64,000 nt of DNA from Syntrophomonadaceae bacterium (lineage in GTDB: Bacteria > Bacillota > Dethiobacteria > DTU022 > UBA8154): NCBI GenBank assembly GCA_003556225.1, contig PWRN01000019.1, forward strand, positions 2,501 through 66,500, read 5' to 3'. The notes below the pieces were generated by a model. It saw only the letters and a program-made list of their open reading frames with translations. It searched no databases and had not been told where the DNA came from. A program made the position numbers and the translations under genes. This document shows positions 1 through 9,850 of this stretch, piece after piece; the stretch's first letter is position 1; each line of letters starts with the position of its first letter.

Positions 1-294
<294 letters not shown>

Positions 295-424
295 TTATAC
301 AGCATGGAGGGTATGAAAGCAACAATTTGCTTTTAAAAACGTTAATCAAAGCAAACAGGCCGAGCAAAATGGTTTTTTTCGCCATCACAGTTGTGTTATA
401 ATATCTTTTATAGGGGGGAATCGC

Positions 425-3295
425 ATGACAGGAAAATCTAAGAACAACTCTCCAAAAAAGCAAGCGAAAAAGGCTTCCAGCGCTACACGAATTTATCGAA
501 ATAATGCTGCTGCAAATATGGATCAGCGGGTGAATAAGCCGACCGGCAGTAAGACGGCGGCAAATCATAAATCCAACAAAACAACCAGAAAAAAGAATGT
601 CAGCAAGCCGGTGATCAAAGCGCTAAAAATTGCCTTGATGCTCCTGGTCTTTTCCGTGATCGTCGTGGGAGCCGGGGCATTGAGCATTGTTTATTCTTAC
701 GTAAAAGATACGCCTGAGTTTAATCCAGGGGACCTGCGTCCGTCGGTAACCTCTTATGTTTTCGATCGGAACGGGGTGGAACTGGCAGGTTTATACGATG
801 AGCAAAACCGCGTCGAAGTGTCCCTGGAGAGAATTCCCGAGCATGTGATCCATGCCTTCATCGCCATCGAGGACGAGCGGTTTTACGATCATTACGGCGT
901 CGACCCTACGGCCATAGCACGGGCTTTTGTGATCAACTTGAGGCAAGGGGACTGGACGGAGCAGGGCGGCAGCACGATCACACAGCAGCTGATCAAAAAC
1001 GCCTTCCTCACCCCCGAAAAAACTTTTCGCAGGAAGATCCAGGAGGCCTGGCTTTCTTTAAAAATGGAGAGGCAGTATTCCAAGAGCGAGATCCTGGAAA
1101 TCTACCTAAACCAGATCTACTTTGCCCACGGGGCGTACGGGATCGAAGCGGCCGCCAACGTTTACTTTAACAAAAGCATGGAAGACTTGACCGTGGCCGA
1201 GGCGGCCATGCTGGCCGGCATCCCCCGCTCGCCTAACTATTACTCCCCCTACAAGAACCCGGAAATCGCCCGGCAAAGGCAGGGCCTGGTTTTAAGCAAG
1301 ATGCAGGAATTGGACTTCATCAGCAGCGCCCAATTTCAGCAGGCCAGAAACACCGAGCTCACTTTTGCCGAACCCCCATCCCGGGAGTACCCCTATCCTT
1401 ACTTTGTGGATTATGTCCTGCACCATGAACTGATCAGGATCTTGACGAATATGCCGGAATATGAAAGCCGCGAAGAGGCCTACGAGGTCATCTATAATGC
1501 CGGCTTGCGGGTTTACACAACCCTGGATACCGAAGCGCAGCAAATCACCGAAGATATCCTAAACGATGAGAGTCTTTACCCGCAGCAAACGATCCGGGTC
1601 GACATGACAAAGTTAAAAAACCTGCTGGCGGATCATAATTACTCCAGCTACCCTGAAGAAGTGATGCAAGAGGATGGCGTCCCCCAACCCCAGTCGGCCG
1701 CTGTCGTTGCCAACCCGGTCACGGGAGAGGTTTTCGCCATGGTAGGCGGCAGGGAATACAGTGAATACAACCAGGATTTGCGGTATCTAAGCCGCCGGCA
1801 ACCCGGCTCAGCAACAAAACCCATTTTCTCTTACGCGCCGGCCTTTGAAGAAGGTCTCATGACGCCGGGCACTGCAATCGATGATGCACCCTTTGCCCGG
1901 GGCAGCTGGGGACCCGAAAACTTCGACAGGCGTTTTCGCGGCCTGGTGACCGTGCGGGAGGCCCTGGTTCGTTCTTTGAATGTCCCCGCTGTCAGGGCCT
2001 TTGACGAAATTACCCCCCAGGTTGGCCTCCAGTACGCTGAGCGGCTGGGGATCTCGACACTGCATCCCGATGACTATCACCTGGCAACGGCCATCGGGGG
2101 GATGACCCACGGGATCACAGCCTTTGATATGGCGCAAGCATTTGGCGTGCTGGCCAACCAGGGAATTAAAACAAAACTCCACACCGTGAAGCGGATTGAA
2201 GACCCGTCGGGCCAGGCACTTTACGAGTATCACCGCGATCCCGATGATGTGTTGTCCCCGCAGACCGCATACCTGATAACAGACATCCTCAAGGACGTCG
2301 TGCAAAGCGGCACGGCGGCCAGGTTGAGCGTCGGCCGACCCATCGCGGCAAAAACCGGGACCACCAGCGACAACCGTGATGCCTACCTGGTGGCCTATAC
2401 GCCTGATTTGGTCGTATCCTTCTGGATGGGGCACGATATCCAGACTCTAGGGCGAATACAAGGCGGCAGCGGTTCTACAATCGTATTCATGAATGAAATC
2501 ATCACCCGGCTCATGAAGGATAAGCCTGCCCTCGATTTTGAACGACCTCCTGGGATCAGCGGTCCCGTCAGTATCTGCAGTAAGTCTGGCCTGAGGCCCG
2601 GTGAACACTGTCCTGATGAGGCCATCGTTAGTGAGTTGTTCCCCACGAATCTGCTGCCCCAGGATACCTGTGAGGTGCATATTGAAATGGAAGTCTGCGC
2701 TGTCAGCGGTCTCCTTCCCGGGGATTACTGCCCGGAACAAGAAATCGAAACCCGGGTCTTCCTGAATCGACCCAAATTTGAAGTAACCGATGAACGCTGG
2801 CGAGGTGGCGCCGGTCGTGGGCCCGAGGATGCTGGATTAAGGCCTCCCACTGAGCCGTGTGATATTCACACCCAACCTGCCCCACGGCCTTCAGATTTCA
2901 CGGCATACCTTCTCCATAACCCTCCACGCGCTCACCTCTGGTGGAACAGGGACCTGGATATTGCCGAGTACCGGGTCTACAGGAGAGCGGACGGAGAAGA
3001 GGATTTCGCTCAGCTGGCCACGCTGCCCGGTTCAAGCAACCAGTTCTTGGACGATGACCTGGAAGTGAACACGGTTTATACCTATCACCTGGTCGCGATC
3101 AACACCCAGGGGGTCCGCTCTGAACCGGCTGTATTAAGCTTGCAGATCCCTGCAAGAACCGAAGAGGATCGTTCCAGGGGAGAAGACCGTCAACCTCCAG
3201 GCGACAGTGGATCCGAGGAGGAGCAACCATCCCCCGGAGAAGACGATGATGAAGACGATGATGAAGACGACGATGAAGCGTCAGGACAATCCTGA
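425..3295 (+). CDS. pbpA: Class A penicillin-binding protein (bifunctional transglycosylase/transpeptidase)
   Basis: This 956-aa enzyme polymerises and cross-links peptidoglycan on the outer face of the membrane. A lysine-rich cytoplasmic tail (1-65) is followed by one membrane helix (about 66-92). The glycosyltransferase domain has the EDERFYDHYG motif (about 149-158) and GGSTITQQL. The transpeptidase domain shows SATK (Ser about 462), SLN and KTGT (about 643). Two cysteine-containing segments follow, then a fibronectin III-like region (about 830-915) and a strongly acidic tail of DDDE repeats. The ATG at 425 has an AGGGGGG Shine-Dalgarno. It faces mutS2 in convergent orientation. Symbol by family only; the tail is longer than in ordinary PBP1a. 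Confidence 0.93.
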   Translation: MTGKSKNNSPKKQAKKASSATRIYRNNAAANMDQRVNKPTGSKTAANHKSNKTTRKKNVSKPVIKALKIALMLLVFSVIVVGAGALSIVYSYVKDTPEFNPGDLRPSVTSYVFDRNGVELAGLYDEQNRVEVSLERIPEHVIHAFIAIEDERFYDHYGVDPTAIARAFVINLRQGDWTEQGGSTITQQLIKNAFLTPEKTFRRKIQEAWLSLKMERQYSKSEILEIYLNQIYFAHGAYGIEAAANVYFNKSMEDLTVAEAAMLAGIPRSPNYYSPYKNPEIARQRQGLVLSKMQELDFISSAQFQQARNTELTFAEPPSREYPYPYFVDYVLHHELIRILTNMPEYESREEAYEVIYNAGLRVYTTLDTEAQQITEDILNDESLYPQQTIRVDMTKLKNLLADHNYSSYPEEVMQEDGVPQPQSAAVVANPVTGEVFAMVGGREYSEYNQDLRYLSRRQPGSATKPIFSYAPAFEEGLMTPGTAIDDAPFARGSWGPENFDRRFRGLVTVREALVRSLNVPAVRAFDEITPQVGLQYAERLGISTLHPDDYHLATAIGGMTHGITAFDMAQAFGVLANQGIKTKLHTVKRIEDPSGQALYEYHRDPDDVLSPQTAYLITDILKDVVQSGTAARLSVGRPIAAKTGTTSDNRDAYLVAYTPDLVVSFWMGHDIQTLGRIQGGSGSTIVFMNEIITRLMKDKPALDFERPPGISGPVSICSKSGLRPGEHCPDEAIVSELFPTNLLPQDTCEVHIEMEVCAVSGLLPGDYCPEQEIETRVFLNRPKFEVTDERWRGGAGRGPEDAGLRPPTEPCDIHTQPAPRPSDFTAYLLHNPPRAHLWWNRDLDIAEYRVYRRADGEEDFAQLATLPGSSNQFLDDDLEVNTVYTYHLVAINTQGVRSEPAVLSLQIPARTEEDRSRGEDRQPPGDSGSEEEQPSPGEDDDEDDDEDDDEASGQS
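3239..3274 (+). repeat. Three 12-bp tandem repeats coding the acidic PBP tail
   Basis: Three consecutive copies of GAAGACGATGAT (the third with one change) encode (EDDD)n near the C terminus of the PBP. Such in-frame 12-bp repeats can change copy number by slippage without shifting the frame. Confidence 0.8.
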
Positions 3296-3300
3296 CGCTT
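3276..3300. terminator. Hairpin over the PBP stop codon, between convergent genes
   Basis: AAGCGTCAGG and CCTGACGCTT form a 10-bp perfect stem with a 5-nt loop spanning the end of the PBP gene. No long T-run follows on either strand, so it is a weak or factor-assisted terminator at best. Confidence 0.45.
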
Positions 3301-3376
3301 CCACTTCCAGCAAATCTCCGATCAAACCCGGGGCAGTGGAAGCCAGCAGATCTATTTCATGTTATATGGCTGGCTG

Positions 3377-5815
3377 TTATCGCTTTTGCGCATCCGGGTG
3401 CAATATAACAACCGTAACCCCGCTGCCCCCTTCGTCCTCTTCACCCAGGCGGTAGTGACCGCCCCGGTCCCAGCTTTCGAGGTACTGATGGACCCCCTGA
3501 CGCAGCCGCCCTGTCCCTTTGCCGTGAATGATCACGACAGCATCCAAACCCGCCAATAAGGAATCATCTAAATGTTTTTCCAACCGGGAGAGCGCCTCTT
3601 CCAGCGTTAATCCCCTCAGGTCAATATGCGGTTTCGTGCTGGCGCTTTTTTGCCAGAGTAAAGCTCCTGCACCGCTTTTTTCTGAAGTCTTCCCGGGCCC
3701 AGGGTCTTTTTCGTTTGCATGCTTTGTGCCGGCCGTTTTTTCCATTCCCAGGTCTTCAAGGGTCGTGTTAATCTTTAAGACACCGACCTGTACCTGGATA
3801 TCTTCTGCGGAAGCGAGGCGTGTAACCTCTCCCCGGGTGCGCAAGCTCTTAATGAATACAGGGCTCCCTTTTTCGAGTTCATCAAAATTCACCGGATCAT
3901 ATTCCGCGGTTTCCCGGTCCTCTCTTTGCAAGGACACATCCAGCTGGTCATGAAGGGCTTTCAGCTGTCTCCTGGAATCTTCGATCATGGAAGAATGTTT
4001 TTTCTTCTCTTTTTCTTTTTCTGCAAGCTGTATGCTGCGCAGCGCTTCTGAAGCTTTCACCTGTGCTTCTCGCAAGATGGCCTTGGCTTCCTGCCTCGCC
4101 TGGTTCAGGTATTCTTTTCTTTTTGATTTAAGCTCTGCCCATTCCTTTGCGCTATCTTCCAAGCGTTTTTCCAGCAACCTTTTCTTGTCTTCAAGGGTCT
4201 GTGCATTCACAGACATTTTTTTTCTCTCTTCCACCAGCCCGCTGACCGCTTGCTCCAGGTCCAGGAACTCCTTTTTCATAAATGAACGGGCACTCTCCAC
4301 GAGGCCTTCTGAAAGACCCAGCTGCCTGGCTATGATCAGGGCGTTGCTCTGGCCGGGAATACCAATTAAGAGGCGGAATGTGGGCGCCAGGGAATGAGGA
4401 TCGAATTCCATCGACGCATTTTCCATGCCGGCCCTCATGTGCGCAAATACTTTCAAATCATTAATATGGGTAGTTGCAATGGTTCTTGTATCGAATAGGT
4501 GCAGGTAGTCCAGGATAGCCATGGCCAGGGCCGAGCCTTCCTGCGGATCTGTCCCCGCTCCTAATTCATCGAGTAAAATCAAGAGGGGACCCCGCTGTTT
4601 TTCCAACCCGTGAATAATGGGGATAATATTTGACATGTGCCCGGAGAAAGTGCTGAGGGACTGCTCGATATCCTGCTCATCACCGATATCAGCCCAGACG
4701 GCTTGATAAACGCCCATGCTGGTGCCAGCTTCTGCAGGAAGATGCAGGCCACTTTGAAACATGAGGGCAAACAGCCCGATCGTCTTCAAGGTAACCGTCT
4801 TGCCCCCGGTATTGGGCCCGGTTATTACGAGGGTTTTAAAATCTTTCCCAATACGCACGTCGATGGGAACAACTTCATTTTCCGGGATCAAGGGGTGGCG
4901 TCCCTGGGATATTTCCAGGTTCCCTGCGGGATCCATGGTTGGTTCCATTCCCTTGTAAGATTGGCTTAAATATCCCCGCGCCATGATAAAATCCAGCTCC
5001 GCATAACCGTAATAATTATTTTCTAGGGCCTCATCGTGGGCACTGATGAAGAAGGTCAGTTTCCGCAAAATGCGCTCGATTTCTTCTTCAATTTTTCCGC
5101 CCACTTCCCGCAGCTTATTATTCAGCTCCAGCACGGGAAAAGGCTCAACGAAAAGCGTCATGCCGCTGGATGACTGGTCATGTACAATACCCGGGATATG
5201 ATGCCGGAACTCCTGCTTCAGCGGTAAAACATAGCGGTTCTGTCGAACGGTGATGATCCGGTCTTGCAAATATTTGCCGTAACCGGGGGACTGGACATAT
5301 GAATCAAGGGTTTTCCTGATTTTTTCTTGTAAAGCTCTTTCCTGCTTTTTCAAGGAAGACAGGAGAGGGGTGGCCTGGTCCTTAACTTCACCGTGGGTGG
5401 ATATCGCCTGGTCAATGGCTGCAACTACCTGCGGGAGCACTGTCAGCGCGCTTACTTTTCTCCACAGTCGTGGGTAGATCTCCTCCACCCCCTCCTCTTT
5501 GAGAAAGGCGGGCTTCAACTGATGGATCGTTTTTAAGAAGCCCCCCACCTCTCGCAATTCAGCAGCAGTCAGCAGGCTGCCTTTGCGAGCCCTTTTTGCG
5601 TACTGCAGGATGTCTTGGCAGGCGTTAATCGTAAGTTTACCCCGCTGCAGCGCTTTGAGCCCTTCTGTTGTTTCCGCCTGGAGCTCAGCGATCCTCTGCG
5701 GATCATGCAAGGGTTCCAGGCGCTTTGCTTCTTCTAAACCCAGGGGTGTTGTTGGATATTTACACAGGCGCTCTATGATTTTTTCAAATTCCAGTTGTTG
5801 GGCAATTTTCTGCAT
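3377..5815 (-). CDS. mutS2: Endonuclease MutS2
   Basis: MutS2 is an 812-aa MutS paralogue with an ATPase core and a C-terminal Smr nuclease domain. It suppresses homologous recombination and, in Bacillota, can act on collided ribosomes. Visible are the Walker A GPNTGGKTVTLK (about 333-344), Walker B LLDELGAGTDPQ, a long charged coiled coil (about 510-630) and the Smr domain with HIDLRGLTLEEA and IIHGKGTGRLR (about 730-790). Length is normal for the family (about 780-810). It begins 7 bp after the mpg stop on the same strand, so the zapA-cvpA-mpg-mutS2 run may be co-transcribed. Confidence 0.96.
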   Translation of the reverse strand: MQKIAQQLEFEKIIERLCKYPTTPLGLEEAKRLEPLHDPQRIAELQAETTEGLKALQRGKLTINACQDILQYAKRARKGSLLTAAELREVGGFLKTIHQLKPAFLKEEGVEEIYPRLWRKVSALTVLPQVVAAIDQAISTHGEVKDQATPLLSSLKKQERALQEKIRKTLDSYVQSPGYGKYLQDRIITVRQNRYVLPLKQEFRHHIPGIVHDQSSSGMTLFVEPFPVLELNNKLREVGGKIEEEIERILRKLTFFISAHDEALENNYYGYAELDFIMARGYLSQSYKGMEPTMDPAGNLEISQGRHPLIPENEVVPIDVRIGKDFKTLVITGPNTGGKTVTLKTIGLFALMFQSGLHLPAEAGTSMGVYQAVWADIGDEQDIEQSLSTFSGHMSNIIPIIHGLEKQRGPLLILLDELGAGTDPQEGSALAMAILDYLHLFDTRTIATTHINDLKVFAHMRAGMENASMEFDPHSLAPTFRLLIGIPGQSNALIIARQLGLSEGLVESARSFMKKEFLDLEQAVSGLVEERKKMSVNAQTLEDKKRLLEKRLEDSAKEWAELKSKRKEYLNQARQEAKAILREAQVKASEALRSIQLAEKEKEKKKHSSMIEDSRRQLKALHDQLDVSLQREDRETAEYDPVNFDELEKGSPVFIKSLRTRGEVTRLASAEDIQVQVGVLKINTTLEDLGMEKTAGTKHANEKDPGPGKTSEKSGAGALLWQKSASTKPHIDLRGLTLEEALSRLEKHLDDSLLAGLDAVVIIHGKGTGRLRQGVHQYLESWDRGGHYRLGEEDEGGSGVTVVILHPDAQKR

Positions 5816-5822
5816 GCCATCA

Positions 5823-6413
5823 TCACCTCATGCGGGAAACGAAGGGATTATCCCGCAAAAAAAATCGCCAGGGCTTCTCCTTCCCCCTGGAAATGCCAAT
5901 TCTCCCAGAAATACCGATTGCAGCCGTTTCAATCTCTCGATATGCAGCAATAAACAAGGGAGGTTCAAGAATCGACAAACCGTTTTCCGATCTGCCAATT
6001 CCCAGGGCAGCGCACAGTTTTCCCGGGCCGCTGGTCAGGTTATTAATTTGATGATGCTTGCCCCTTCTCTTGTGCATGGTCTCCATGCCCTCCACAGGCT
6101 CAAGCGCGCGAATCAAGACCGCTTCAGCCCGTCCTACCCTGTTTGTCACCACATTAAAGCAATAATGGTTCCCATAGATAAAATATACATAAGCCCTCCC
6201 CGGGGGACCAAACATCACCGCGTTCCTGTTTGTTTTTCCCCGCCAGGCATGACAGGAAGGGTCACCCTCGGCGGAATAAGCTTCCGTTTCCACGATCATT
6301 CCCGATGTCCTACCTCCCTCTGAACAGTGCACCAGCAGCCTCCCCAGGAGTCCTTTTGCCACAGATAGCACATCCGCTTCATAAAAATCTCGACTTACGA
6401 TCCTGTCTTGCAC
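5823..6413 (-). CDS. mpg: 3-methyladenine DNA glycosylase (AAG/MPG family)
   Basis: This 196-aa protein of the Aag/MPG family removes alkylated purines from DNA in base excision repair. The diagnostic core is present: VETEAYSAEGDPSCHAW, then FGPPGRAYVYFIYGNHYCFN, and later SGPGKLCAALGI. The glutamate in ETEAY is the usual catalytic residue. Start is GTG (6413) with only a weak purine-rich upstream sequence, so the start is less certain than the family. It lies between cvpA and mutS2 on the same strand. Confidence 0.93.
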   Translation of the reverse strand: MQDRIVSRDFYEADVLSVAKGLLGRLLVHCSEGGRTSGMIVETEAYSAEGDPSCHAWRGKTNRNAVMFGPPGRAYVYFIYGNHYCFNVVTNRVGRAEAVLIRALEPVEGMETMHKRRGKHHQINNLTSGPGKLCAALGIGRSENGLSILEPPLFIAAYREIETAAIGISGRIGISRGKEKPWRFFLRDNPFVSRMR

Positions 6414-6460
6414 GTCTCTATTTCTCTCTTTCCAGGCAGTAGATTGGGATGCCAGCAGAT

Positions 6461-7024
6461 TTAAGGAAGCAGTCCCAGGCTCTCCACAATCCAGCCGACA
6501 ATCAACTGGAACAAAAAAGCCATGTAATGACTCGATAAGGCGAATATTGCCGACGATTCAAGGGCATGGACCCAGAAATCCGTTTCAAACAGCGAGATTA
6601 AGCCCAGGGCCACGAAGACGATCACAATTCCTTTTATTGCCCCCAAAAAGGCCCCTGAGAGGGCGTTAACCGGACCAACCAGGGGGATCTTATTGACTAA
6701 CTTTAACCTGCCTGTCAAAAATGAAAGGAGAAAGGAAATCACCAGAAATGCCATCAGAAAAGCAATGATATTTAAGAGAACCTGGACAAGCCAGACAGGC
6801 GTATCTCCATTTTCTTCCAAGTTTATGAAGATTTCCTGCAGCTGGAAGGATGAATCCAGGAAGCCAATGACGGTTTCAGTTGCTGAAAGGGAGAAGTATA
6901 ATGCAACAAAAAAGATGGCAAGGCCGATGACCTGCTGCACCAAACCCTGCCTGATCCCTTTATACAGACTGAAAATAAACAGAAACATAAGCACATAATC
7001 TAACCAATTCATCAAACTACTCAC
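6461..7024 (-). CDS. CvpA family membrane protein
   Basis: A 187-aa protein with four predicted membrane helices (about 8-28, 30-45, 65-90, 103-140) and the CvpA pattern near the start: NWLDYVLMFLFIFSLYKGIRQG. CvpA proteins were first linked to colicin V production in E. coli. In Bacillota, including B. subtilis YshB, they sit beside zapA and mutS2 and have no settled function. The start overlaps the zapA stop by 8 bp, indicating translational coupling. Confidence 0.88.
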   Translation of the reverse strand: MSSLMNWLDYVLMFLFIFSLYKGIRQGLVQQVIGLAIFFVALYFSLSATETVIGFLDSSFQLQEIFINLEENGDTPVWLVQVLLNIIAFLMAFLVISFLLSFLTGRLKLVNKIPLVGPVNALSGAFLGAIKGIVIVFVALGLISLFETDFWVHALESSAIFALSSHYMAFLFQLIVGWIVESLGLLP

Positions 7025-7295
7025 CTGTTTTGTTTTGTGCCTTCTTGCTCTTTTTCCGGTTGGACTTTTTTTCCCTTTCGTGCTCCAGGAGGTCGCTGGC
7101 CAGGTTCAACGAAGCCAGAACAGCGATCTTCTGCAGGCTCATGGTAGGGTGTTTTTCAGCAAGTTCCTCCATCATTTGGTTTACATGTTCCCCAACTTCC
7201 AGCATGTGCTCCGGAGGCGTTGAACTCCGCAAAACGTACTCTTCCCCCATGATCTTGAGGATAATCCGCTTTTTTTGTTGATCGTCCTTCGGCAT
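7017..7295 (-). CDS. zapA: Cell division protein ZapA
   Basis: ZapA (92 aa here) binds FtsZ and promotes Z-ring bundling. The N-terminal IMGEEYVLRSSTPPEHMLEV region matches the ZapA head, and residues about 35-80 form the expected dimerising coiled coil with AVLASLNLASDLLE. The C-terminal lysine-rich tail is common in Bacillota versions. It follows pheT and overlaps cvpA. The zapA-cvpA-mutS2 order is conserved in the phylum. Confidence 0.93.
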   Translation of the reverse strand: MPKDDQQKKRIILKIMGEEYVLRSSTPPEHMLEVGEHVNQMMEELAEKHPTMSLQKIAVLASLNLASDLLEHEREKKSNRKKSKKAQNKTGE

Positions 7296-7375
7296 TTTTG
7301 CTCACCCACCGGCAACTTCCTGATTTGTCCTTTACTGTATTCGCTGATCAGGGTATAAATTCCTTCCCGAACCTG

Positions 7376-9814
7376 TTATTGTCTTCTTAATACAGCGCCG
7401 TGCTTCCGCTGCAGTACAGCTTCCAGGTCTGCCATGACCTGATCAACCTCATGGTCCTGCAGGGTCTTTTCCGGGTGACGAAACGTATAAGCAAAGGCGA
7501 GGCTGATCTGACCTTCTGGGATTTGCTGTCCCTGGTATACATCGAATAAAACAGTCTTTTCAAGCCATTCACCCGCCTGCTCCTCGATGGTCGTGATGAT
7601 CTCCTCGGAACAAACAGAGCCGGGAACGATGTAAGCCGCATCCCGCAATACCGCCGGATAGCGAGGAAGCGCTTTGAATGGCAAGGACAACGCGGCATGC
7701 CCGTAGAGCGGCTCGAGGAATACTTCGGCCACGTAAACTTCCTGTCTAAATTCGAAGCTATCCTGCAACCGTGGATGCAACGCTCCCAGCAGACCCAGCT
7801 CTTCCCCCGCGACGAGCAGCCGCGCGCCCCGGGTTGGATGGAGAAAGGGCACTTGCGCTGGTTCCCAGCTGCATACCGTTATACCGATCCGGCGCAGAAA
7901 CATCTCCAGTATGCCTTTAAGATAATAAAAATCAACCGGCCGGGCATTCTTTTGCCAGTGATCCGGCCCGGTGTTGCCGGTCACGGCCACAGAGAGCATT
8001 TCGATTTCCCGGGGGAGGTCACCCTTTGCGGGAGCCGGGAAGAATACGGCCCCTTGTTCAAAAAGAAACTGATTATGTGCCTGACGGTTGAAATTATACT
8101 GCAGCGTTTTCAACATGTTGGGCAGCAATGTCGTTCGCATGACTTCCTGGTCTTCGGTCAGCGGATTCTTCAAGCTGACAGCATTTCTGCGGTAGTCGCC
8201 CGCCTCCAAATGGATTGCATCGAACATGCGGGGATTCATGAAAGAGAAGGTGATAATTTCTTGTAAGCCGCAGGAAACCAGGGTCTCTGTCATCCTGGAA
8301 AGAACCCGTTTTTGCCAGGAAGGCCTTCCGACTGTAATGACCCCCTGGGGAAGTGTCGTTGGGATCGTGTCATACCCTTTCAGCCGGGCGATCTCTTCCA
8401 CCAGGTCCACTTCCAGGGTAATATCCTGTCGAAAAGAAGGCACCTGGAAATTTATTTTTCCCCGGGTTTGACCTTCTATTCCCGGCTCCGCTTGACCATT
8501 TAACACCCTGAGGCCGAGTTTTTCCAGGATACGTTTTATTTCACCTTCACTCACCGCGTAACCCAGTTGTTTTTCTACTTCACCAGCGTGAAATCCGATC
8601 TCCACGGGAACCCAGGGATCCGGGTAGAGATCAATCATGCCCCGGGAAACATTCCCGCCCGCTGTGAGCTGCATGAGCTGAACGGCCCGGTCTTGAGCGT
8701 AAATGATCCCTTCCCGGTCGATTCCTTTTTCGAACCGCTGGGAAGCATCCGAAGGCAAGTTGAACTTACGGGCCGTTTTCCGCACATTAACCGGATCAAA
8801 GCTGGCCGCTTCCAGCAGGATGTGTTTCGTATCAGCCGTGATCTCTGTGTTTTCTCCCCCCATGACCCCGGCCAATCCGATGCTTTCTGAAGAATCAGCA
8901 ATGACAAGCACCTCCGGATCCAACTGCCTTTCTATTCCGTCGAGGGTAGTCAGCCTTTCACCTTCTTGCGCCCGCCTCACCTTCACGACCCCGCCTTTAA
9001 TTTTTTCCATGTCAAAAGCGTGCATGGGTTGACCCGTCTCCCACATCACATAATTGGTGGCATCAACAATATTGTTAATGGGTCGAATTCCAGCGGCAAG
9101 GAGTTTTAATTGAACATTCAGTGGCGAAGGGCCCACCTGGACATTTTTTATTTCCCGGGCTGTATAACGGTGGCAGAGTGACGGCTCTTCAATTTCTATC
9201 GAGGCCGCGATGGCTGTGCCACCCTCCATCAAGTTTAACGCGGGACGCATTATATTGCCGCCTTTTATCGCGGCCACCTCCCGGGCCACGCCGAATAATC
9301 CCAGGCAGTCGGCGCGATTTGGCGTCAATTCCAGCTCCAGGACCGGCTGATCGAGGAACAAAATATCGCTTAACCGATCCCCGGCCTGGCATTTATCCTG
9401 GATGATTAAAACGCCGGGGTTGTCCTGGGCCAGATCCAGCTCAAGCTCTGCAGCAGAAAGGATCATGCCCTGGGATATAACGCCCTTGATCGTTATTTCT
9501 TCCATGATTTGTCCGCCAGGCAGCCGGGAACCCGGTAGGGCCACGGCCACGTGATCCCCCTCGCGGATATTCCAGGCTCCACAGACGACCTGTTTCCTTT
9601 GAAATCCGCAGTCCACCTGCACCAGCTGCAGGTTTTCCGCCGTAGGATGCGGCGACAGCTCTTTTACCTGTCCAACAAGAATGGTTTCGTCAACAGGCGC
9701 GAAACAGGCTATGGCTCCGACCTCAACGCCGGACATGGTTAGACAGTCCGCCAGCTCTTCCGGGGTCTGCGAGATAGAAATGTATTCCTTTAACCACTGG
9801 TAGGGCACTTTCAT
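7376..9814 (-). CDS. pheT: Phenylalanyl-tRNA synthetase beta subunit
   Basis: An 812-aa beta subunit of the alpha2-beta2 PheRS; it carries the editing site and tRNA-binding domains. In order: EMAP/tRNA-binding domain (about 40-150, VGQVKELSPHPTAENLQ), B3/B4 editing domain (about 210-390, with HRYTAREI and NIVDATNYVMWETGQP), B5 domain (about 410-490), core lacking catalytic motifs, and a C-terminal FDX-ACB anticodon-binding domain (about 715-810, LPRYPAVLRDAAYIV). Length is typical. It follows pheS by 36 bp under control of the upstream T-box. Confidence 0.97.
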   Translation of the reverse strand: MKVPYQWLKEYISISQTPEELADCLTMSGVEVGAIACFAPVDETILVGQVKELSPHPTAENLQLVQVDCGFQRKQVVCGAWNIREGDHVAVALPGSRLPGGQIMEEITIKGVISQGMILSAAELELDLAQDNPGVLIIQDKCQAGDRLSDILFLDQPVLELELTPNRADCLGLFGVAREVAAIKGGNIMRPALNLMEGGTAIAASIEIEEPSLCHRYTAREIKNVQVGPSPLNVQLKLLAAGIRPINNIVDATNYVMWETGQPMHAFDMEKIKGGVVKVRRAQEGERLTTLDGIERQLDPEVLVIADSSESIGLAGVMGGENTEITADTKHILLEAASFDPVNVRKTARKFNLPSDASQRFEKGIDREGIIYAQDRAVQLMQLTAGGNVSRGMIDLYPDPWVPVEIGFHAGEVEKQLGYAVSEGEIKRILEKLGLRVLNGQAEPGIEGQTRGKINFQVPSFRQDITLEVDLVEEIARLKGYDTIPTTLPQGVITVGRPSWQKRVLSRMTETLVSCGLQEIITFSFMNPRMFDAIHLEAGDYRRNAVSLKNPLTEDQEVMRTTLLPNMLKTLQYNFNRQAHNQFLFEQGAVFFPAPAKGDLPREIEMLSVAVTGNTGPDHWQKNARPVDFYYLKGILEMFLRRIGITVCSWEPAQVPFLHPTRGARLLVAGEELGLLGALHPRLQDSFEFRQEVYVAEVFLEPLYGHAALSLPFKALPRYPAVLRDAAYIVPGSVCSEEIITTIEEQAGEWLEKTVLFDVYQGQQIPEGQISLAFAYTFRHPEKTLQDHEVDQVMADLEAVLQRKHGAVLRRQ

Positions 9815-9850
9815 CGATTAACCCATCCTTTCTTCAGCGTAGTCGCCCGT

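Noticed and set aside
1808-2434. Minus-strand open frame of 208 codons inside the PBP gene
   Set aside because: It is antisense to the transpeptidase domain with SATK and KTGT motifs; no independent signal.
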